A stretch of 33,815 nt of DNA, from assembly GCA_019694555.1 (NCBI GenBank), contig JAIBBS010000087.1, forward strand, positions 1 through 33,815. Reading direction: 5' to 3'. The notes beneath the pieces were generated by a model, which did no database searches, was not told the DNA's origin, and saw only the letters and a list, made by a program, of their open reading frames with translations. Below, one piece after another: positions 23,976 to 31,064 of the stretch. Source of the DNA: Nannocystaceae bacterium. GTDB taxonomy: Bacteria > Myxococcota_A > Polyangia > Nannocystales > Nannocystaceae. Every line of letters starts with the position of its first letter. Position 1 is the stretch's first letter. The position numbers were made by a program, and so were the translations under genes.

Positions 23976-25322
23976 ATGAAGGCTGCACCTCAACCTCGGA
24001 CGAAGGTCCTGCGCATCGCGGTCGTGACCGATGGCCTCGTGTGCGACGAGGTGCATCAGAGCCGGCCCGGCCCGCTGAGCTTCGGCAGCGACTACCGCAG
24101 CGACGTGATGCTGTTCGGTGGCACCGCGCCGCTGCGGCACACGATGTTCGACTTCCGGCAGGGGCGGTACTTCCTCGATCTGCCCGCGTCGGCGAAGGGC
24201 AAGCTGTCGCTGGGCAGCAAGACCGTGACCGTCGGCGCGCTGCGTCAGCAGATGGGCGAGCGCGTGCGCGTGCTCCTCGATCCGCGCGCGAAGGGCAAGC
24301 TCGTCATCGGCGAGTGCACGATCCTGTTCCAGTTCGCGGAGCCCAAGCCGATCCCGGCCAAGCTGCCGTTCCCGGTCGAGTACGCGCACCGCATGCGCGA
24401 TCAGTTCACGCCGCTCGATCGCTACACCTTCGCGAGCTCTGCCGCCGTGCTCGGCTCCTTCTTCGTCTACCAGGCGAACCAGGAGCGCAAGGACGACATG
24501 AGCCTGGACACGTTCGACGAACGCTTCCAGACCGCGATGAACCTCCAAGAGGACAAGAAGGAACCCGAGAAGGTCGAAGAGGAAGAGAAGAAGGACGATC
24601 TCGCCGAAGAGGACGAGGACAAGAAGGTCGAGCAGAAGCAAGAAAAGCCCAAGGTCGACCCGAAGGTGCTCAAGGACAAGCCCGAGAAGTTCTCCGCGCA
24701 GGCGATGTCCGAGGCGCGCAGCGTCGGTGTCGCGCGCGTGCTGGGCACGTGGGGCGGCCCGGGCGAGGGCACCGTGTTCGACGTGATCAACTCGACCGAG
24801 AACAACCTCGGCGAGCTCTTCGACCAGGGCATGACCACGACCGTGCTCGCCGACGGCGGCGACATCAGCCCGTTCGTGCCCGGCGGCACCGGCATCACCG
24901 CCTCGGGCGCCGCGGTGCAGACCCAGGGCTTCAACACCGGTGACGGCCCCGAGCTCGCGGACAAGGTCGGCAAGCTCGAGCGCAAGATCCAGGGCGTGAC
25001 CAAGGCCAGCAGCACCGACGTGTTCGGTGACGTCGACAAGACCTCGATCAAGGCCGCGATCAAGCACCGCACCAGCGCGCTGCAGCACTGCTACAACAAG
25101 GCGCTGCGCACCCAGCCGGACCTCGCGGGCAAGATGAGCTTCGCGATCTCGATCAGCGTCATGGGCACCGTGACCAAGGTCGACGTCGAGGAGGACTCGG
25201 TCGGCTCGCCCGCAGTCGCGACCTGTGCGCGCGCGAAGATCCAGGGCTGGCGCTTCCCGATGGACGGGGCCGAGGAGGGCGCGGACGTGACCTTCTCCGT
25301 CGTGTTCTCCGGTGGCGGCTGA
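23976..25322 (+). CDS. FHA-like / TM / AgmX-PglI C-terminal (TonB-like) protein, GltG-like
   Basis: A 448-residue protein with three parts. Residues 10-120 look like an FHA fold (LSFGSDYRSDVMLFGG, then RHTMFDFRQGRYFLDLP), but the usual GR and SxxH residues for phosphothreonine are replaced (GS and PLRH), so phosphopeptide binding is doubtful. A single membrane helix is predicted near 150-166, followed by a Lys/Glu-rich stretch (170-235) likely to be extended in the periplasm. Residues 357-448 match the AgmX/PglI C-terminal domain: HCYNKAL, LAGKMSFAISISVMGTV, then Cys417 and IQGWRFP, with Cys372 and Cys417 as a possible disulfide. This is the plan of Myxococcus GltG (PglI). It probably links the cytoplasm and the motor ring to outer-membrane parts, as TonB does. 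Confidence 0.88.
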   Translation: MKAAPQPRTKVLRIAVVTDGLVCDEVHQSRPGPLSFGSDYRSDVMLFGGTAPLRHTMFDFRQGRYFLDLPASAKGKLSLGSKTVTVGALRQQMGERVRVLLDPRAKGKLVIGECTILFQFAEPKPIPAKLPFPVEYAHRMRDQFTPLDRYTFASSAAVLGSFFVYQANQERKDDMSLDTFDERFQTAMNLQEDKKEPEKVEEEEKKDDLAEEDEDKKVEQKQEKPKVDPKVLKDKPEKFSAQAMSEARSVGVARVLGTWGGPGEGTVFDVINSTENNLGELFDQGMTTTVLADGGDISPFVPGGTGITASGAAVQTQGFNTGDGPELADKVGKLERKIQGVTKASSTDVFGDVDKTSIKAAIKHRTSALQHCYNKALRTQPDLAGKMSFAISISVMGTVTKVDVEEDSVGSPAVATCARAKIQGWRFPMDGAEEGADVTFSVVFSGGG

Positions 25323-25436
25323 CGCCGGCGCCGCCGCCCGCCGCGGCGAAGAAAAACCTGCCCTCGCGCGGTGGCTGGACACGGAATCCGGCCTCGGCGA
25401 CCATGGAGTACGGGTAGCCTGTCTCAGGGGGCCCAT

Positions 25437-26030
25437 GTGACGAACCTCCGACCTCGAGCTCACGGAACCCGAACCTTGCGCGCCATGGCGCTGTTGTGTC
25501 TGCCCGTCTGGCTGCTCTCGGTCGGGTCGCACGCCGCACCGGCGCCCGCCGAGCCGGCGCCTGCGACCGATGCGACGACCGCAGCGCCGTCGGTGACGCT
25601 GGGGCAGAGCCGCTCGCGTATCGAAGAGGGCATGTCCGAGCTCGGCCGTCTCACCGCGGCCGCGGACACCGACAAGGACGTGGTGCGCGCGGCGTGCCTC
25701 GTCGACAAGCAAGAGCGCGGCTCCGAGGTGATGGAGCTCGTCACCGCGGAGCTGCTGGTGGTGCAGGACGCTGGTGCCACCGAGCAGCAGCGCACCTTCG
25801 CGACCGAGAAGCTCGGTGCACTCTCCGATCGGGTCTCGCGCCTGGTCGAGGAGGCGCGCGCGTGCTCGGGCAACACGGGTCCCGAGGACAAGGACGACAA
25901 GACCCGCACGCAGGTCGACGAGCGTCCAACGATCCCGTACGCCGATCCGACCGTGGGTGGCGCGCGTCCGCCGGTGCCGCCGCCGGTCGACGACGGTCGC
26001 CCGCCGACGGTCGAGAGCCCCACGCGCTAG
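25437..26030 (+). CDS. Small exported helical protein, function unknown
   Basis: A 197-residue protein. The GTG at 25437 gives a signal peptide with a basic n-region (LRPRAHGTRTLR) and core MALLCLPVWLLSVGSHAAPA; the internal ATG at 25485 would lack the basic part. An AGGGGG tract lies five to ten bases before the GTG. The mature protein has a helical domain (about 62-143) with Cys at both ends (AACLVDKQERG and ARACSG), probably disulfide-bonded, then an acidic and Pro-rich tail. I recall helical secreted proteins with a similar Cys-flanked pattern near GltG-type genes in myxobacteria but know no function. A -10-like TAGCCT sits at 25415. It lies 114 bases after the GltG-like gene. Confidence 0.7.
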   Translation: MTNLRPRAHGTRTLRAMALLCLPVWLLSVGSHAAPAPAEPAPATDATTAAPSVTLGQSRSRIEEGMSELGRLTAAADTDKDVVRAACLVDKQERGSEVMELVTAELLVVQDAGATEQQRTFATEKLGALSDRVSRLVEEARACSGNTGPEDKDDKTRTQVDERPTIPYADPTVGGARPPVPPPVDDGRPPTVESPTR

Positions 26031-26130
26031 CGCGCGGACGCAGGTGGAGTCGCGCCACGGCGCGCGCGGGTCGCTGCGCGTCGGCACGCCTCCGGATGGC
26101 CCGTAAAGGGCCCCTGCGTGGCTTTTCGTG

Positions 26131-26136
26131 TAGCCT
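26131..26136 (+). promoter_or_regulatory. Possible -10 element before the beta-barrel gene
   Basis: TAGCCT, the same hexamer as before the preceding gene, lies about 35 bases upstream of the GTG at 26171. If it is the -10, the in-frame ATG at 26096 cannot be used from this transcript, which favours the GTG. The -35 region (about 26108-26113) has no match. Confidence 0.35.
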
Positions 26137-26170
26137 TGCGGCCACCCGTCTCCTCCGCGTCCTGTCCTCC

Positions 26171-27592
26171 GTGTCTGCTCGCCTCGCTGGTACTCGTTCG
26201 TTCGCCGGATCCCGCTGGTTGGGGCTCGTCGTGGCGATCGTGGCCTGGCTGGTGGCGAGTCCTGCGTTTGCGGGCGGCGTGATGCACAACGCCTTCGGCA
26301 TCCCGCGGGCCGAGGACGGCCGCGGCGTCAAGGTCGGCGAGCGCTCGACGTTCCACGCCGGCTTCGCGCTCGGTCTGGGCGTCGACACCAACGTCTACTC
26401 GAACGCCCGCACCGAGGACAAGGTCGCGTCGTCGTTCCTGTGGCCCTCGACGTGGATCGGCATCGGCAACCGCGAGATCCGCGACGGCCTGCTGATGACG
26501 CCGGCCGAGCGCTCGGGGCGATGGTTCGACTACAACATCTCGCTGCTGGGCGGCTTCCGCCAGTACCTGTCGCGCCAGGCCGACGTTCGCTCGGTGCCGC
26601 GGTTCTCCATCGGCACGCAGGTGCGGCTCGCGATCCTGCCCGGTCGCAAGTTCTCGATCCACCTCGACGAGGACTTCTTCCGCGGCGCGTCGGCGGGCAA
26701 CTACCAGGCGCTGGGCTCGGTGCTCAACTTCAACCGCATCGATCATCGCGGCCAGCTGACGATGATCCTGCGGCCCGGTGGCGGTCGGCTCAGCTTCGCG
26801 GTCGGCTACCGCTCGCAGTACTTGCACTTCGAGAACGACAACCTGTTCAAGAGCAACCGCATCATGAACGGGTTCTACCACGAGACCAAGTGGCGGTTTT
26901 TGCCCCGCAGCTCCATCGTGCTCAACTACACGATGGACTATACCTACTACGTCGACTGCTGCTCGAACCCCGGTACCGGTCGCAACGAGGACAACTACGC
27001 GCATCGCCTGCTCGCGGGCTACCGCGGCCAGCTGGCGCAGAAGGTCGCGCTCGAGGCGATGGCGGGCTGGGGCGGCGGCTTCTACCGCACCGATCCCAAC
27101 GGCCCCAGCTTCAACTCGTTCATCGGTCGCGCGGCGGTCAACTACTTTCCCACGCTGCGCTCGCTCATCCACGTCGCGCTGTACCGCAACTACCAGGACT
27201 CGCTGTTCGGCAACTACTACGTCGACAACGGCGGCACGCTCGCGGTCGGTCACCAGTTCCGCTGGCGCATGATCGGACACCTGGGCTTCAACGTCGCCGC
27301 GCGCAAGATCGCCGGTCTGCCAGTCATCGGTGTCGAGATCGACAACGTCGCGTCGTACACCGGTCCCGGCGCCGGGCAGTACCAGCGCAAGACCGCGATC
27401 GTCGGCGTCGATGCCAAGCTCGAGCAGCCGCTGGGCAAGGTCTTCGCGCTGTCGCTGGGCTACAACCTGGTGGCCGACACGCGCCCGTTCTACGTCGAGT
27501 ACCAGCAGCAGAACAACTCGGGCGACAACCAGGTCGACAACCTGTCGTACTTCCGCCACCTGGTCACGCTGGTGTTGGCGGTGCGCATATGA
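26171..27592 (+). CDS. Outer-membrane beta-barrel protein, probable partner of the OPX lipoprotein
   Basis: A 473-residue protein. The GTG at 26171 gives a well-formed signal peptide (RWLGLVVAIVAWLVASPAFA). The longer reading from ATG 26096 adds a second basic stretch and is less likely. The mature part has alternating polar and hydrophobic residues with many Tyr, Phe and Trp, for example FDYNISLLGGFRQYL, SIVLNYTMDYTYYV and LIHVALYRNYQDSLFG, typical of an outer-membrane barrel of perhaps 16-18 strands. Its stop overlaps the start of a short polysaccharide-export gene (ATGA). In Myxococcus, short OPX proteins lacking the outer-membrane helix work with such barrels (Wzp type). I infer the same pairing here. 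A role as an outer-membrane part of the neighbouring Glt-like machine (GltH-like) is the main alternative. Confidence 0.82.
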   Translation: MSARLAGTRSFAGSRWLGLVVAIVAWLVASPAFAGGVMHNAFGIPRAEDGRGVKVGERSTFHAGFALGLGVDTNVYSNARTEDKVASSFLWPSTWIGIGNREIRDGLLMTPAERSGRWFDYNISLLGGFRQYLSRQADVRSVPRFSIGTQVRLAILPGRKFSIHLDEDFFRGASAGNYQALGSVLNFNRIDHRGQLTMILRPGGGRLSFAVGYRSQYLHFENDNLFKSNRIMNGFYHETKWRFLPRSSIVLNYTMDYTYYVDCCSNPGTGRNEDNYAHRLLAGYRGQLAQKVALEAMAGWGGGFYRTDPNGPSFNSFIGRAAVNYFPTLRSLIHVALYRNYQDSLFGNYYVDNGGTLAVGHQFRWRMIGHLGFNVAARKIAGLPVIGVEIDNVASYTGPGAGQYQRKTAIVGVDAKLEQPLGKVFALSLGYNLVADTRPFYVEYQQQNNSGDNQVDNLSYFRHLVTLVLAVRI

Positions 27593-28185
27593 TCGAGGCG
27601 ATGGCCCGGCTCACGCTGGTGTTGGGATTGCTGTGGCTCGCCGCCTGCCCGCGCACCCAGTCCAGCGGCGTCGTGCCGCCCTCGACCAGCTCGGAGCGCA
27701 AGACCTTGGGGCCCGGCGACGTGCTCGAGATCCGCGTCGCGGATCAGGAGGCGCTGACCGGACCCTACGAGGTCAGCGACGCCGGCACGATTCGCTTCCC
27801 GTGGATCGGCGACGTCGAGGTGACCAAGAAGACCCAGGGCGAGATCGCGGCGGAGATCGAGGGCAAGCTCATGGACGGCTGGCTCAAGCAGCCGCAGGTG
27901 TCGGTGCGCGTGACCGAGCGGAAGAACCGCGAGGTCTCGGTGCTGGGCCAGGTCAAGGAGGCGGGCAGCTATCCGTTCAAGCCCGGCCTCACCGTGATGC
28001 AGGCGATTTCCCTCGCCGGGGGCATGAACCCACTGGCGATGCCGCGACGGGTCAAGCTCATCCGCGAGACCGACAAGGGCCGGCAGACCTTCGAGATCGA
28101 CACCACCGCGATCATCGAGTCGCGCGCGCAGGACCTCGCGCTCGAGCCCGGTGACATCGTGTTCGTGCCCGAATCGCCGGTGTGA
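27589..28185 (+). CDS. Short polysaccharide-export (OPX/Wza-type) lipoprotein
   Basis: A 198-residue lipoprotein: signal peptide with lipobox LAAC (Cys20). A Poly_export domain runs from about 40 to 110 (LGPGDVLEIRVADQE, IRFPWIGDVEV, QPQVSVRV), followed by one SLBB-type domain (VSVLGQVKEAGSYPFKPGLTVMQAISLAGG and on, about 115-190) ending in PGDIVFVPE. It stops there: the C-terminal amphipathic helix by which E. coli Wza crosses the outer membrane is missing. Short OPX proteins of this class need a separate barrel, and the preceding gene, overlapping by four bases, encodes one. No glycosyltransferase, Wzx/Wzy or Wzc gene is in the window, so the exported polymer is unknown. A second in-frame ATG at 27601 is also possible as start. 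Confidence 0.9.
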   Translation: MIEAMARLTLVLGLLWLAACPRTQSSGVVPPSTSSERKTLGPGDVLEIRVADQEALTGPYEVSDAGTIRFPWIGDVEVTKKTQGEIAAEIEGKLMDGWLKQPQVSVRVTERKNREVSVLGQVKEAGSYPFKPGLTVMQAISLAGGMNPLAMPRRVKLIRETDKGRQTFEIDTTAIIESRAQDLALEPGDIVFVPESPV

Positions 28186-28245
28186 TGCCGCCGGGCTCCG
28201 GCCCCCAGTGGCCGTGCCCGCGCGAACCGGCTACCGTTGCGAGCG

Positions 28246-29880
28246 ATGAGCATTGAGTCCGAGCCGGTGCTGGGCATCGACCTGGGCACGACCAACTCGG
28301 CCTGTGCGGTCGTGCGCGGCGGTCGCGCTTCGGTGGTGCGACGCGGCGACGACCGCATCATCCCGTCGGTGGTCGCGGCCATGCCCGACGGTCGCATCAT
28401 CGTGGGCAACCGCGCCAAGCAGCGCCGCGCGGTCGACCCGACCCAGGTGGTGTTCTCGGCCAAGCGCATGATCGGCCGCCGCTTCAGCTCGCCCGAGGTC
28501 CAGCGCATGCGCGAGACGATGCCGTACCGCATCGTCGAGGGACCCAACGAAGGGGTCGCGATCGAGCTGGGCGGGCAGCTGCTCTCGCCGGTCGAGATCG
28601 CGGCCCACGTGCTCAAGTACCTGCGCGAGATGGCCGAGGAGGCGCTGCAGCAGCCGTGCAGCAAGGCCGTCATCGCGGTGCCGGCCAACTTCACCGATGC
28701 CCAGCGCAGCGCGACCCGCATCGCCGCGCGGCTGGCCAACCTCGACGTCATCCGCGTCATCAACGAGCCCACCGCCGCGGCACTGGCCTACGGCTACATC
28801 GAGGACACCGACCGGCGCATCGCGGTCTACGACTTCGGCGGCGGCACCTTCGACGTCACGATCCTGCAGATCACCCGCAACGTGTTCGAGGTGCTGGCGA
28901 CCTCCGGCGAGATGTTCCTGGGCGGCGACGACATCGACGAGGCCATCTTGGCGCTGATGGCCCAGGCGTTCGAGCGGCAGCACGGGCTGTCGCTGCGCGG
29001 TCAGACCGTGGCGATGGAGAAGCTGCGCGCGCTGGCCGAGCAGGTGAAGATCGAGCTGTCGGAGAACTTCCGCAGCGGCATCCGCGTCGACGACGTCTTC
29101 GCCGGGCGCGGCTTCGAGTTCGCGCTGTCGGAGGCCGACCTGCGCTGGCACATCGAGCCGATCGTGCGGCGCACGGTGCCGGTGTGCATCGACGCGCTGC
29201 GCGTCGCCGGCCTCACGCCGCAGCTGATCGACGAGATCGTGCTGGTCGGCGGCACCACGCGGCTGCCGCTGGTTCGCGAGGTCGTGGCGCAGGTGTTCGG
29301 CAAGCCGGCGCAGACCTCGATCAACCCCATGAGCGTGGTCGCGGTCGGAGCCGCGATCCAGGGCGCGGCGCTGCTGGGCTCGCTGGTGCCGATGGCGACC
29401 AGCCCCGGCGCCGGCGCGGCCGCGAGCGGCGGTGCCTCGGCGGTGCTGCTCGACGTCACGCCGCGATCGCTGGGCGTGCGCACGCTGGGCGGCTTCGTCG
29501 ACGTGGTCATCCCCCGCAACACCGCGATCCCGGTCGAGCAGACGCGGCTGTTCACGACCACGACCGACAACCAACGCTTCGTGCGGATCCAGGTGTGCCA
29601 GGGCGAGGCCGAGGACTTCGACGCCAACCACAAGCTCGGCGAGCTCACGCTCGCGGGCCTGCGCGACGCGGCGCGCGGCGAGGTCACGATCGCGGTCACG
29701 TTCGAGATCAACGCCGATGGGCTGATCGAGGTGCGCGCGATCGACCAGGACACCGGCGCGCGGCAGAGCGCGACCATGCGCGTGCTCGGCGGGCTCGACG
29801 AGCACGACGTCGCGGCCGCAGCCGCCCGCATCGCCGGCGGCGGCGAGGTCGCAGCGCGCGGGCGCACGGTGGTGCCGTGA
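28246..29880 (+). CDS. Hsp70 (DnaK-family) chaperone lacking the alpha-helical lid
   Basis: A 544-residue Hsp70. The ATPase domain is complete: GIDLGTTNSA (10-19), SAKRMIGRRF with the catalytic Lys73, INEPTAAALAYGY, and VYDFGGGTFDV with Thr201. The linker and beta substrate-binding domain follow (VLLDVTPRSLGVRT from 400, then PRNTAIPVEQTRLFTT) to about residue 512. Only about 30 Ala/Gly-rich residues remain, so the helical lid of DnaK (638 residues) is absent, as in short HscC-type proteins. Loss of the lid usually means weaker, faster substrate binding. A TACCGT -10-like hexamer ends nine bases before the ATG. The stop overlaps the GTG of a J-domain gene, its likely dedicated partner. This is a specialised chaperone, not the housekeeping DnaK. 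Confidence 0.93.
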   Translation: MSIESEPVLGIDLGTTNSACAVVRGGRASVVRRGDDRIIPSVVAAMPDGRIIVGNRAKQRRAVDPTQVVFSAKRMIGRRFSSPEVQRMRETMPYRIVEGPNEGVAIELGGQLLSPVEIAAHVLKYLREMAEEALQQPCSKAVIAVPANFTDAQRSATRIAARLANLDVIRVINEPTAAALAYGYIEDTDRRIAVYDFGGGTFDVTILQITRNVFEVLATSGEMFLGGDDIDEAILALMAQAFERQHGLSLRGQTVAMEKLRALAEQVKIELSENFRSGIRVDDVFAGRGFEFALSEADLRWHIEPIVRRTVPVCIDALRVAGLTPQLIDEIVLVGGTTRLPLVREVVAQVFGKPAQTSINPMSVVAVGAAIQGAALLGSLVPMATSPGAGAAASGGASAVLLDVTPRSLGVRTLGGFVDVVIPRNTAIPVEQTRLFTTTTDNQRFVRIQVCQGEAEDFDANHKLGELTLAGLRDAARGEVTIAVTFEINADGLIEVRAIDQDTGARQSATMRVLGGLDEHDVAAAAARIAGGGEVAARGRTVVP

Positions 29881-30434
29881 GCGGTGGCGACGAGGCCGAG
29901 CTGCTGCGGCTGCACGCCGGCCTGGCGTCGGCGACGTACTACGACTTCCTGGGCCTGCGCCCGGGCTGCGACTACGTCGCGGTGCGCGAGGCCTTCCATG
30001 CCCGCGCGCAGCGCTATCACCCCGATCGCTTCGTGGTCGGTGGCGATGCCGAGCGACGGCAGCTGGCGTACGAGGTCTACAAGCGCATGACCGAGGCGTA
30101 CCAGGTGCTGTGCGATCCGGAGCTGCGCGCGGCCTACGACGAGGCGCGACTGCGTGGGCAGACGCGGCTGTCGGAGGTCGCACGCGCGCGGCGGCTGGGG
30201 CCCGACGAGCGCCAGGTGTCGAACACGTTCGCGCGCATCTACCTGCGCGCGGCCCGGGGCAAGCTCGCGCGCGGCGACCTGCGCGGCGCGTGGATCGACG
30301 TCAAGCTCGGGCTCGGGCTCGAGCAGGCGCCGCCGCTGCTGGCGCTGCTCGACGAGATCCGCGCCCATCCGGGCGCGTTGTCGTTGAGCTCCGACGCCGC
30401 CCGCGGCGGTGCGGGATGGGGGTCACGGCGATGA
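29877..30434 (+). CDS. J-domain co-chaperone for the adjacent Hsp70
   Basis: A 185-residue protein starting at a GTG that overlaps the Hsp70 stop (GTGA). The J-domain covers about residues 20-90: YYDFLGLRPGCDYVAVREAF, YHPDRF with the essential HPD at 48-50, and a helix ending LCDPELRAAYDEARL. The C-terminal 95 residues are helical and contain a TPR-like pair (IYLRAARGKLARGDLRGAWIDVKLGLGLEQ), possibly for choosing clients. There is no Gly/Phe region, zinc finger or DnaJ C-terminal domain. The overlap implies production in fixed ratio with the Hsp70. Its own stop overlaps the start of hisB by four bases, so all three are translationally linked. Confidence 0.9.
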   Translation: MSGGDEAELLRLHAGLASATYYDFLGLRPGCDYVAVREAFHARAQRYHPDRFVVGGDAERRQLAYEVYKRMTEAYQVLCDPELRAAYDEARLRGQTRLSEVARARRLGPDERQVSNTFARIYLRAARGKLARGDLRGAWIDVKLGLGLEQAPPLLALLDEIRAHPGALSLSSDAARGGAGWGSRR

Positions 30435-31033
30435 GCGCACCGAGGCGTGGCGTGGTCGAGCGCGTGACCCGCGAGACTCGCATCACCATCGCGCTCGCGG
30501 CCCCCGGCGACGCGCCGGCACCCGCGAGCATCAAGACGCCGCTGCCGTTCTTCTCGCACATGCTCGAGGCGCTGGCGAAGCACGCGGCGATGGATCTGCG
30601 CGTCGACGCCGAGGGCGACGTCGAGGTCGACGGCCACCACACCGTCGAGGACACGGGCCTGGTGCTCGGCGCGGCGCTGGACCAGGCGCTGGGCGATCGC
30701 GCCGGCATCGCGCGCTACGGCTGCTTCTCGCTGCCGATGGACGAGACCCTCGTCGACGCCGCCATCGATCTCGGCGGTCGTCCGTACCTGGTCTTCGACC
30801 TGCCGGTGCTGTCGGGCCGCTGGGTCGGCACCTTCGACTGCGATCTGGTCAAGGAGTTCTTCGGCGCGGTGGCCGTGGCCGGGCGCATGAACCTGCACCT
30901 GCATCTGCGCACCGGCGGCAACTGCCACCACGTGGTCGAGGCCGCGTTCAAGGCCTTCGCCCGCGCGCTCCGCATGGCGTGCGCGCCCGACGGCGCCATC
31001 GTCGACGTTCCGTCGACCAAGGGCTCGCTCTGA
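30431..31033 (+). CDS. hisB: Imidazoleglycerol-phosphate dehydratase
   Basis: A 200-residue monofunctional HisB, catalysing the dehydration of imidazole glycerol phosphate in histidine synthesis as a manganese-containing 24-mer. The metal-binding repeats are present: HMLEALAKHA (His43), DGHHTVED (69-70, Glu73), NLHLHL, and GNCHHVVEAAFKAFARALR (166-167, Glu170), plus the active-site loop STKGSL at the end. One residue differs from most family members: the Asp just before HML is Ser42 (FFSHML instead of FxDHML). The ATG overlaps the stop of the J-domain gene (ATGA). An upstream in-frame ATG at 30416 is a weaker choice. No other his gene is nearby, so the biosynthetic genes are scattered. Confidence 0.94.
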   Translation: MSAPRRGVVERVTRETRITIALAAPGDAPAPASIKTPLPFFSHMLEALAKHAAMDLRVDAEGDVEVDGHHTVEDTGLVLGAALDQALGDRAGIARYGCFSLPMDETLVDAAIDLGGRPYLVFDLPVLSGRWVGTFDCDLVKEFFGAVAVAGRMNLHLHLRTGGNCHHVVEAAFKAFARALRMACAPDGAIVDVPSTKGSL

Positions 31034-31041
31034 TCTACTCT
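31013..31041 (+). promoter_or_regulatory. Promoter for the acyl-CoA carboxylase gene
   Basis: TCGACC (31013-31018) and TACTCT (31036-31041) are separated by 17 bases and straddle the hisB stop codon. A transcript would start about 17 bases before the ATG at 31065. The -10 fits the TAnnnT form seen elsewhere in this window. Confidence 0.5.
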
Positions 31042-31064
31042 CGCGCCGTTCCCGGAACGAGCGC

